Below, one piece after another: positions 38,421-47,009 of a stretch of 64,000 nt of DNA. Location of the stretch: contig CM028340.1 in NCBI GenBank assembly GCA_016647705.1, positions 14,709,001 to 14,773,000 on the forward strand, read 5' to 3'. Source of the DNA: Eucommia ulmoides (Eukaryota > Streptophyta > Magnoliopsida > Garryales > Eucommiaceae). Within the stretch, counting starts at the first letter, position 1, and each line of letters opens with the position of its first letter. The notes under the pieces were generated by a model. The model did not search any database, was not told where the DNA came from, and saw only the letters and a list, made by a program, of their open reading frames with translations. A program made the position numbers and the translations under genes.

Positions 38421-39354
38421 AAACAGTTACTAAAGTGGAGAGGCCAAAATTTTAGGAGATATATCATATACATAATTGAAGGGGTTCTTAGTATATACTC
38501 CTTAACAAACAATCACACACAAAAAATTCATAACAAACAATACTACGAAGAACGCCAAAGCATTAAACACCTGGTCAAGATTTAGAAGAATCCAATCTAG
38601 CCCAGTTCAATGCAAAATTCATGAAATTTGCAATTGTAAACCAAGAGACAATCAAAACAGAAAATTGGTAGCAAAGAGATAAGCTACATATCGAAGAAAT
38701 CGCAAAATTGCAGTTGTAAGCCAAAATCGCCAAAATCACGATGAGAGTGTATTGTAGAACCATATACTATTTACATCTTGGGCTGCATTTCTATATAAGT
38801 GAAAACAAAGTTGTAGTAACTATATTTGAAGATCACAAACTAAGGGTCTTGAAGAATTGAAAATTAAAGAAAAAATGAATACATCATAAAGCTAAAACCA
38901 GAGAATCCACACCAAAGCATTCAACTATAATTGATTTGAATTCATTATAAAAGTAACCAATGTGGTGGAAAGTTTTAAACATTGAGCAATAATGTAACAT
39001 TTGAGAAGTGAGCATTGAAAATCTCACCTTTTTGAGATGAAAGACAACGGGAAAGAGGGAACCTTTTAGCAAAAAGATACAAAAATGTTGAGAGATGGAC
39101 ATACCTTGCGGTTGAAAGGAATGAAATGAGGAAACTGTTTTTGCCGGGACTGCTAACTGGACGGTGACGATGGGGGTGCTTGCATAAAAAGTTGTACACG
39201 ACGGCGATGTACGGTTGGTTCTCCAACCATACACGATGGCGATGTAGGGTTGGGACTTTGGGAGGGGGAGAAACAGAACATAAATTGATTTCAAAATTGA
39301 ATCAAAAACCTAAACTAATCAAAATTAATAATAAACCTAAATGAAATTGAAAAT

Positions 39355-39412
39355 CTGAGAGGGAGGGGGAGGAAAGGAGGGAGGGAGGGAGGGATAGAGA
39401 GAGAGACGAACC
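39355..39412. repeat. Purine-rich low-complexity tract
   Basis: (GGGA)n and (GA)n run such as GGAGGGAGGGAGGGAGGGAT inside the Helitron. Confidence 0.9.
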
Positions 39413-39844
39413 TGGAACAGAAGCGTGGTGATGGTGATACATGGCGATGGAACGACGATGACGGCACCTTCGGTGATGGTGATGCACGGCGATGGATTGA
39501 TGATGAGAGACGCTACTAGGGTTTTGATGGAAAGGTGATATCGGTGGTGGCTGTGTGGAGATCAAAGACTGGTGATAGAAACTGCCAGAGGCGGTGCGTA
39601 GATGAAAAAGAGAAGAAGAAGAATCCGTGGAGTGGGGGCGACGAATTCGGCGGACATGAAGTAAATGCAAGGCAAGGACAGGCAAGGACTATTAATGATG
39701 GTAAGTGTTAAAAAGTAAAGTTGATGGTATGTGTTATATAGATATGTTGTATATATATGTTGTATATAAAAGTAATCAAACGGCTACGAATATCCAGAGA
39801 CATCCAACGACCCTGGATGTAAATGAGCTGATTTATTATATAGA

Positions 39845-40571
39845 TAATAGTCAAACTTCAGGGGTTTACATTATTAAACCCCTTTTCATTTATTTCAATT
39901 TATTTATTTTGAGTTTTAAGGACTGTTTTGTCCATGTATATAGAGTAATAAAATAGTTTTCGTGGTTAATGGGATGGCGACCGTCTCCCAATTTTTTAAA
40001 ATATATCCTCATTTTAGTATATTTTACATCCAATAACGTAACATGCATATATATATATATTAATAAATTTTATATTCTCCCCCCTAACACTTAAATAGTA
40101 CATTTACCACTGCTCTTTGGTGGTCAAGCAGATGATTTAGATCCATCTATAAATTATAAGAGATTCAAGCATCACAAATAATAATAATAAAGAGATGTTA
40201 TTGTCACAAACTAGGCACATTATATTTTTGGCCTTAGAAGTTTAGAGATAGTGTCAAATTGGTCCTTCAAATTCAAATTTATCTGATTAAGTTCCCAAGA
40301 TTTAGATATTATTTAAATTAATTACTAATTTCAATTGAGCATCATCATTGGGCGAGAAAAATGACATTTAGGGGTAGCGAAAATGACTTTTTTGGTCCAT
40401 CATAAATAGGTTCAGCATTCAATTCCTCCACTATTTAGTGTTAGACACATTTGGTTTTTCATAATTGAAATTGGATTCAGTTTGACCCAGATTGCAAATT
40501 GGAAAAAGAAAAGGAAAAGAGAAATGAAAAGAAAAATATTTTTATTCTTTGTGGAAGAAAAATTATTTTTC
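39845..40571. other. Intergenic DNA
   Basis: AT-rich, with a short (TA)n at about 40050..40060. Nothing else recognised. Confidence 0.5.
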
Positions 40572-40574
40572 TTA

Positions 40575-40943
40575 GGTTGTTTGGTTGGAGGGTTATGAAA
40601 AAAGAGAAAATTATATTTTATGTGTATTAAAGAAAGAAAAAGACAAAATATACTCATGTGATTTACTAATTTACCCCTATGTATTACAAAAAAAAAAAAG
40701 AATCTAACAGGGGTATAATGATAATTTCAATATATTTTCTTTCTAACTCCATCATTTTCATCCCATATTTGGAGGGGAAAAAAGGAAGTGTAAAGGGGTT
40801 TTTTCCCCCTTTTTTTTTTTTTTTTTTTTTTCTTTTCTTTTTCATTTTCCATTCTTACCAAACACAATTTTTTTTTCTTTTTTCACCTCATTTTCTTTTT
40901 CATTTTCCCATCCACTTTATTTTCTATCCAACCAAACATAGCC
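40575..40943. mobile_element. Tourist/Harbinger-like MITE
   Basis: 369 bp with ends GGTTGTTTGGTTGGA and TCCAACCAAACATAGCC (imperfect terminal inverted repeat), flanked by TTA at 40572..40574 and 40944..40946. Contains T-rich tracts (40808..40832). No coding capacity. Confidence 0.8.
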
Positions 40944-41011
40944 TTAGTATTAGTGTAAGGGTATTTTGATAATTTTGTGTCCAAATTCGGTTTTCTCTCT
41001 CTTCAGCCTAT

Positions 41012-41511
41012 ATGAGTTAATTACACTTTGCAACACTGAACTATATAGAAAAGGTCATCAACTTGGTATTTGCTGTAAAAACCGATCTGAAGCTCCAAAG
41101 CAATTTGGATGTGCTGATATATTTCCTAGAAAAATTAAAAAATTCCTCAAGAAAAATAAGTATAAACTAAAGAAAACCTTTAAAAGAAACTTTAAACCTA
41201 GAAATCCTTTTAAAACAAAGAGATTTTTTAAGAAAAAGAAATTGAATAAAAAATCTCATCCAAAGGTCAAGACTGCTTAAGGAAAAGAGGCTAAAACATG
41301 CCGATGTTGGGCATGTAATGAAATAGGTCATTACGCTAATGAATGTCCTAATATAAAAAACAAACAAAATGCTAAAGTTAAGATGTTCCTAGAACAAGAT
41401 GAGTCTGATATTAGTGAAATTAATGATATTTCTGATATCGAAACTGAGGAAGAATTTTTCTACCTTGAAGAAACTAGTAATGAATCAGGAAGTGAGTACG
41501 AGTACTACTAA
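41012..41511 (+). pseudogene. Endogenous pararetrovirus: C-terminal coat protein with zinc knuckle
   Basis: Very lysine-rich segment followed, after one in-frame stop (41278..41280), by a zinc knuckle CRCWACNEIGHYANEC (C-X2-C-X4-H-X4-C, about 41303..41353) and an acidic tail. This combination is characteristic of caulimovirid coat proteins, in which the knuckle binds the pregenomic RNA. The frame stops at 41509..41511 and overlaps the movement protein frame by about 32 nt. The N-terminal part of the protein is not contiguous; related sequence lies at 44288..45061. Confidence 0.82.
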
Positions 41512-41775
41512 TTTCTTTATCGATTCTGTTGAAGATAAAGGTGATTATAAGGAAGAAGCCATTATAGATCAAAGACTGCTTAAAAAGGTTGGAACTTTTG
41601 GAAACAATGAGTTATTTCGAAAAAGTTTTTTAGATAAATTTAATAGAAAAAATATTTGTTATTACGGAGTCTGTCAATTTAAAGCTGTTCTTAACACTGA
41701 AGAATCTAGAGGAAAGATAAATATCCCATTAATCAGTAGAAATATGATTAATAGACAACTAGAAAAACTAGGAAA

Positions 41776-41835
<60 letters not shown>

Positions 41836-42315
41836 GGAATACAAATTGATTTTAAAGCATGCTTTAGAGAAGGAATTAACTTTCCAATAAAAGGTGTTAT
41901 TCTTGATAATAGAATAAATGATAGAGCAAATGCTTTGTTAGGACTTGTGCATGGAAACCTTAGTCATGGAATTTTGGGAATAAAAGTCTATCAGAGATAT
42001 GCTGTTAGTATAAAAGAACCAAGAATTAATGAAATATTTAGCCTTGCTCATGAATGTGCTAGAAAGAATTTTATGGAAGATGGAAAATTTCCTTATTTCA
42101 TAACATACCATGTAGGTTACTTTCTCAGTAACAACCATCACAGCGATAAGTTCGTAAATCACGAGTTTATCGAAATTGATAAAGTGTTTGAATCTTTTGC
42201 TAATATTTATAAACCAGATATGGTCCAAGAAATAGATTTGTCAGCTGATTGGAAACTAGATATTAATAAAAAACTAGATCTTGATGTTGCTAGATTATCT
42301 AATGCTAATAAATGA
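41480..42315 (+). pseudogene. Endogenous pararetrovirus: movement protein, broken by a (TA)n tract
   Basis: Resembles the 30K-superfamily movement proteins of Caulimoviridae, which form tubules or dilate plasmodesmata for cell-to-cell transport. Two frames: 41480 to about 41778, and about 41832..42315, separated by a (TA)n tract that breaks the frame. The second part includes LLGLVHGNLSHGILGI and ITYHVGYFLSNNHH. A TGA at 42313..42315 is followed in the same frame by the protease region, so whether the stop is original or a mutation is unclear. Confidence 0.75.
41778..41831. repeat. (TA)n microsatellite within the movement protein
   Basis: About 26 TA units; it changes the reading frame of the flanking coding sequence. 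Confidence 0.97.
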
Positions 42316-42798
42316 GGAAAAATTAAAAGAATTTCTTCTTTAAAAATAACAGGTGAAGAGATAGGAGAATGCTCTATAGATAGACGGATGATAGAAAAGA
42401 AAACTGATGTTCCGACTTATAAAATAAAAATTAAATATTTTGATAGAAACGGGTTAAAAGAAGTAGAAGCCTTAATAGATACTGGTGCATATGTTAGTTA
42501 CATATCTCCTAATAAGATATCTGCCGAAATACCTAGAAAAATGCTTGATGAACCATATGTTTATAAAGACCTTAATGGATTTAAACACACTATTACACAG
42601 ACTGCTGTATTCCTTTGATAATTGGAAATAAATAATTAATATTTTCTATACACCTTGATAAAGATGAAAAAATAGAATTGCTATTAGGAAATAATTTTCT
42701 CGATTACTGTTTTCCTTACAAAATCACTTATGATACAATCATGCTCACCAGAGTAGAAAAACCTACCTGTTTAAACCCTTTAAGAAATATGTGTGCGT
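42316..42798 (+). pseudogene. Endogenous pararetrovirus: aspartic protease region
   Basis: Retroviral-type protease motif EALIDTGAYVSYIS (catalytic DTG; about 42460..42500) and, after stops near 42618 and a frameshift, the ELLLGNNFLDY segment that in the family lies C-terminal to the flap. No reverse transcriptase or RNase H follows: the reading ends at 42798 and the next sequence is non-coding. Confidence 0.78.
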
Positions 42799-42799
42799 A

Positions 42800-43225
42800 A
42801 ACTCCTCATTTGAGGAAAGTTTGTAACAAATTATGGAATAAAATGTTTGAGTCTTCAAAAATGTGTGTTATGACTTCCTTAGCATATTTACCCCATATCA
42901 TTTGTGGGCATTATACTCTGTTTTCTATGAGAACCTGGAGCGATTTAGGCTTAGTATTGTGCCTGGAGTCCTGCAGCTCTATTAGCCATTTGTGTGTGTT
43001 AGGTGTTTTTAGGCAACTTGGATTGGCACTGGAGTACTGAAGTGGCCTTTGGAGGCTACGATCGTTGGTTCAAAGAGAAGACGTGATGAACCCTTTACAT
43101 GTATAAGGTAAATTTCGGTAAGGAAATGATATACATATCATGAAGCTTGATATTTTATAACATAATTTTTACAAATGAGTACTCTGTCTTTTTCATATTA
43201 AACTTTCTTTTTAACACCTCTTATC
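42800..43225 (+). promoter_or_regulatory. Possible pararetroviral intergenic/promoter region
   Basis: Non-coding, between the protease fragment and small ORFs that precede a primer site, where a pregenomic promoter would be expected. It has an ACGT-core motif (AGACGTGATG, about 43079), a TATA-like ATGTATAAGG (about 43099) and an inverted repeat ATGATAT-AC-ATATCAT (about 43126). Assignment is positional inference. Confidence 0.35.
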
Positions 43226-43594
43226 ATGAATGAACAAGAATTTGTTAGAAGATTTATACCTGTGTTTGAAGCTGTTGATTTAGGAAGACTTGAAAGTGTT
43301 TATAAGTTTCATGACGAAATAAGTGCTCTACAATTTGCCTATACTATGATTATTGATGAAAGACCAATAATCGGGAGAAGCAATACGAGTATTGTTGAAC
43401 TATGGGAATATGAAAATGAAAGGATAAGTGATAGAAGAAAAATTGAAATCTTAAATATGATTAAAGAACGTCTGTTTAATATTATAAGAACTGAGTATTC
43501 TAAAGATAATCCTATACATGTTGCTTGTATAGCTCGGAGAAATAGGATGAGGGCTAATACTTGGGCTAATATTTTTAACTCAAGAAATGAATGA
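43226..43594 (+). CDS. Small ORF upstream of the pararetroviral primer site, paralogue of the next ORF
   Basis: 122 codons, uninterrupted, starting MNEQEFVRRFIPVFEAVD. Not recognised as a known family. It shares with the next ORF the pattern M-N-x-x-x-F-(2)-x-F-x-P-x-F, Y-K-F-x-D-x-I, and later S-D-x-R-K-(I/L)-(E/D)-(I/L)-L-x-x-I. Rich in charged and hydrophobic residues, probably helical; ends basic. It overlaps the next ORF by 8 nt (stop TGA inside the ATGAATGA context), an arrangement typical of compact viral genomes. No function is proposed. Confidence 0.55.
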   Translation: MNEQEFVRRFIPVFEAVDLGRLESVYKFHDEISALQFAYTMIIDERPIIGRSNTSIVELWEYENERISDRRKIEILNMIKERLFNIIRTEYSKDNPIHVACIARRNRMRANTWANIFNSRNE

Positions 43595-43961
43595 TCGATT
43601 TTTTCTAGAAAATTTTGTACCTGCTTTTGATGACCTTATTATTGGTGCCGAAAAAGATTTATATAAATTTTATGATAAAATAAATTATGTTATAATAGGA
43701 ATGGAAAAATTGATGGATAAAGATTTTGCTACTCATGAAAATAGTATTATCAATAATACTTTTATAGAAAAAAAGCTGAGTGATTCAAGAAAACTTGATT
43801 TATTGTTTGAAATTCACTATTACATAAAAAACCTGATCATTGGATTTCATGGTAATCATGATCTAGATGGGAGGGCTAATTTTATGAAAAGAGAATTGCC
43901 AGTTGAATTTTCCGTTGTTGGCTACTCTAAACCCCTAGGTGGTATCAGAGCCACTGACTGA
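43587..43961 (+). CDS. Second small ORF, paralogous to the preceding one, runs across the primer site
   Basis: 124 codons, uninterrupted, MNDRFFLENFVPAFDDLIIG at its start. Paralogue of 43226..43594, suggesting an old tandem duplication. Its last codons overlap the primer binding site at 43940..43951. From position 43716 on it is also present in inverted orientation (45980 downward). Unknown function; not seen elsewhere in the window. Confidence 0.55.
   Translation: MNDRFFLENFVPAFDDLIIGAEKDLYKFYDKINYVIIGMEKLMDKDFATHENSIINNTFIEKKLSDSRKLDLLFEIHYYIKNLIIGFHGNHDLDGRANFMKRELPVEFSVVGYSKPLGGIRATD
43940..43951 (+). other. tRNA-Met primer binding site of the pararetrovirus
   Basis: TGGTATCAGAGC, exact. 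In Caulimoviridae this site primes minus-strand DNA synthesis and defines genome position 1. A mutated inverted copy is at 45744..45756. Confidence 0.82.
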
Positions 43962-44286
43962 TTTTAACAAAGAAATTTGTTGTGAAAAGTGTGATAAAAA
44001 ACCTAATAATATAGGATTACCTAAAATACGTGATGTTTATATACCTTCTACCTCTATTATTGGATATCATTCTATAAACTGGTTAAAAGTGAATATCAAA
44101 GAAACTCTTATGTTTATCTGCTTAACTGATTATGCTCTTAGCAATTCTGGATTGTTACCTGAGTTAAAACAAAAAAATAAAATGGATACCGTTAAACAAT
44201 TTAAATAACCATTATGCGAAAATTGACCGTTGTGAAAAAGAAATAGTTGTTTATACATTTGATGATGACACATTTGATTATTTTTA
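43952..44286 (+). pseudogene. Endogenous pararetrovirus: first frame after the primer site, unknown
   Basis: Frame open from 43939 to 44208 with a CCEKCDKK cysteine cluster near its start and hydrophobic segments. It is broken around 44200..44260 relative to the inverted copy and ends in TAA directly joined to the next ATG (TTTTTAAATG). Not recognised as a known domain. Confidence 0.5.
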
Positions 44287-44287
44287 A

Positions 44288-45061
44288 ATGTCTATACAAA
44301 AGATTAATGAAAATACGGAGTTGCCAAAAAGACTTGCTATTATCACTAGTAATCAAGAAAAGATTATGAATGCTATAAATAATAACAAAATTTTGATTGA
44401 AAATCTAAAACTTGAAAGAATAGGAATTAGAGAATTCCCTATGCCTTCCTATATGAGAGCTTATGTTTTGAATACTGAAGATAACGAAACTGTTTCTTTA
44501 GATAGTGACGATGATATAGAAATTTTGGAAGAATTAAATGTTCTTATGAATAGAGAAACCGGTATTAGTGGTGTTAGACAGCCTGTTGACCCAACAACTT
44601 CTGGACAAAGTGCTCAAACAACTCAACCTGCTGAACAAGTCACAACTAGTGCTAATACTCCTCCTCCTCGAAGAACTACTAGTAATTTTCTTAATGACCC
44701 CTCTTGTTTCACTACCCCTGCTATTTCAGAAACGTTTCTCGAAAATATTAATGCAAACCCTGCCTTTAAAGATTCTAGGAAAGGAATTAAAGAAGCAAAT
44801 AAAGAATTGCTTAAACCAAAGTTTGGTGGACTAAGGACAAAATATTTCTGAAAATGGAATTTACCTAAATATAGATAGTTATATGGGAAATGCTGCTACG
44901 CTTGAAGAAGTTATTTCAAAATGGGTAAAATCTTTCTATATTGTTGCTATATTCAAAAATGTGCTAGGAAACAAAGAAATAACAGAAGATGCCTTTTCCA
45001 AATGGATACCTATGACTTTCGTAGGAAATGTTAGTAATTGGTAGATAAATCTTTCGATACA
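44288..45061 (+). pseudogene. Endogenous pararetrovirus: probable N-terminal coat protein region
   Basis: 187-codon frame (44288..44851), acidic in the middle with a Thr/Gln/Pro-rich linker (QSAQTTQPAEQVTTSANTPP), broken at 44849..44851. It is then readable in another frame as a W-containing segment (DAFSKWIPMTFVGNVSNW) ending in a TAG at about 45043. The position downstream of the primer site and upstream (in circular order) of the zinc-knuckle fragment, plus the tryptophan pattern, suggest capsid; this is inference. Confidence 0.55.
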
Positions 45062-45131
45062 TGCAAAAAATAGTATAAGAATAGGAAGACTTACCTTCTT
45101 GCAACCAATATTTTCGAAAAACTTGCTAACT

Positions 45132-45980
45132 TGTATCGAAAGATTTATCCACCAATTACTAACATTTCCTACGAAAGTCATAGGTATCCATTTGGAAAAG
45201 GCATCTTCTGTTATTTTTTCATTTCCTAGCACATTTTTTTAATATAGCAACAATATATAAAGATTTTACCCATTCTAAAATAACTTCTTTCAGGTTTTAG
45301 ATTTTCAATCAAAATTTTGTTATTGTTTATAGCATTCATAATCTTTTCTTGATTATTAGTGATAATAGCAAGTCCTTTTGGAAACTCCGTATTTTCGTTA
45401 ATCTTTTCTATAGACATTTAAAAATAATCAAATGTGTCATCATCAAATGTATAAACAACTTTTTTTTTTTCACAACAATTAATTTTCGTATAATGGTTAT
45501 TTAGATTGTTCATTTTATTTTTTGTTTTAACTCAGGTAACAATCCAGAATTGCTAAGAGCATAATCAGTTAAGCGGATAAACATAAGAGTTTATTTGATA
45601 TTCACTTTTAACCAGTTTATAGAATGATATCCAACAATAGAGGTAGAAGATATATAAACATCAAGTATTTTAGGTAATCCTATACTATTAGGTTTTTTTT
45701 ATCACACTTTTCACAACAAATTTCTTCGTTAAAATCAGTTATTGGCTTTGATACCACCTAGGGGTTCAGAGTAGTCAACAACGAAAAATTCAACTGACAA
45801 TTCTCTTTTCATAAAATTAGGCCTCCCATCTGGATCATGATTACCATGAAATCCAATAATCAGGCTTTTTATGTAATAGCGAATTTCAAACAATAAATCA
45901 AGTTTTCTTGAATTGCTTAGCCTTTTTTCTATAAAACAATTATTAATAACACTATTTTTATGAATAGCAAAATCTTTATC
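45132..45980 (-). repeat. Right arm of a large inverted repeat of pararetroviral DNA
   Basis: Reverse complement of 43716..45061 with about 10% differences and a 70 bp spacer (45062..45131). Missing relative to the left arm is about 490 bp (about 44417..44900), at a microhomology of TTGAA(A)GAA. The spacer continues the capsid-like reading on the minus strand, which has TGG where the left arm has a TAG stop (minus-strand frame 44936..45232). Confidence 0.88.
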
Positions 45981-46264
45981 ATTTTGGTTACGAAAGTAAA
46001 ATTTATTTTCAAATTTAACCCTAATATGTTACTGCTAAAGACTATATTACCCTTTAATAATAGTTTTAAAGATTAATATAAGATAATTAAAACAAAAATG
46101 TATAAATAATATATGACCAAAATTTTTAGGGCACAACCTGTAATTTTTAGGGTTCAAATTCTTTGCTCTCCTTCCTTGCATGACTACCACTCCACCCGCG
46201 ACAAAGGTGGGGGACTTCACCACCATTTTATCGGCGGCATGGCCTCTTCCTCATTCTCTCTCTT

Positions 46265-46296
<32 letters not shown>

Positions 46297-46535
46297 ACAT
46301 ACACACCCACCCACCCATACCCCAGATCCAACACAGTGATGGATCTGCAATATATCCGTAGTCACAATAGATTTGTTGTAACAATTAATGTTTTTTTTTA
46401 TTTTTCTTTTTCTTGTTCTTGTTTTGATGCTTGGGGCTGCGACAATTTTTCTTTTTCTTTTTCTTCATAGTGTTGTTGGGTTGCGACGTATTTCCCATTT
46501 TTTTTTTGTCTGATGTTGTTAGGTTGAGAAAGATG
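45981..46535. other. Intergenic DNA with (TC)n/(CA)n
   Basis: No gene recognised. A CTCTCT run followed by CACACA and CCCACCCACC lies at about 46250..46320. Confidence 0.55.
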
Positions 46536-46995
46536 TGTTGGATTATTTTGTGGGCTAACATTAATTGAATTAATTATTTTACAAAAACAGGTTAATGGAT
46601 AGTCTATTATTTAAGCAGCCCAAATAATCAGTGATTATATTTTGATTTGGGTTGTGGTGTCTTTTATGTAGAAGCCCAGTTAAGTGACAAATATAGGTTT
46701 AGGGTTTCGTTGAAGCCCGTTATAAGAGGGCCCAACGAGAAACCCTAGTATATATAACTGGTCTCCTTCCTAATTTAGATTAAGGGTTTCTTCCTATTGA
46801 GAGCTGCCACCACAAAATCTAGATCATAGGGAGGAAGACCTAGTTAGTAATCTGCTGCGACATATTCAATATCCTACGATGGCCCAGACAGATATGCTTT
46901 TGATTACCGTTCTTCATTGTTGTGTCCTAATAATCATGTATGCTTTAAATTATTGTTTAATTTCATTTTATTGTGATTAAGAGAAATAATCAACA
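46536..46995 (+). repeat. Copia-type LTR
   Basis: 460 bp, TGTTGGATTATTT...AAATAATCAACA (12 bp nearly perfect inverted ends), with a TATA box TATATATAACTGG at about 46749. Two bases later comes an exact tRNA-Met primer site. No second LTR of this sequence was found in the window. Confidence 0.75.
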
Positions 46996-46997
46996 TG

Positions 46998-47009
46998 TGG
47001 TATCAGAGC
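46998..47009 (+). other. tRNA-Met primer site after the 46536 LTR
   Basis: TGGTATCAGAGC, exact. Confidence 0.85.

Larger units (their letters stand above)
36265..39844 (-). mobile_element. Non-autonomous Helitron
   Basis: Read on the minus strand the element starts TCTATATAATAAATCAGCTC (from 39844) and ends with a hairpin CCGTGC-TTTTAG-GCACGG, eight bases and CTAG (to 36265). It lies between A and T (36264 and 39845) without target duplication. A TC start, a 3' hairpin, a CTRR end and A/T insertion are the Helitron hallmarks. 3580 bp, no Rep/helicase motif. The interior contains GGAACAGAAACAG-type minisatellites and purine-rich tracts. Confidence 0.78.

Noticed and set aside
40679-40969. 96-codon frame with a hydrophobic Phe-rich run
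   Set aside because: It is a translation of T-rich MITE sequence, not a membrane protein.
43226-43594. Treating the small ORF pair as an ordinary host gene
   Set aside because: The context (primer site within the second ORF, viral fragments on both sides, 8 nt overlap, no introns or promoter) favours a viral origin.
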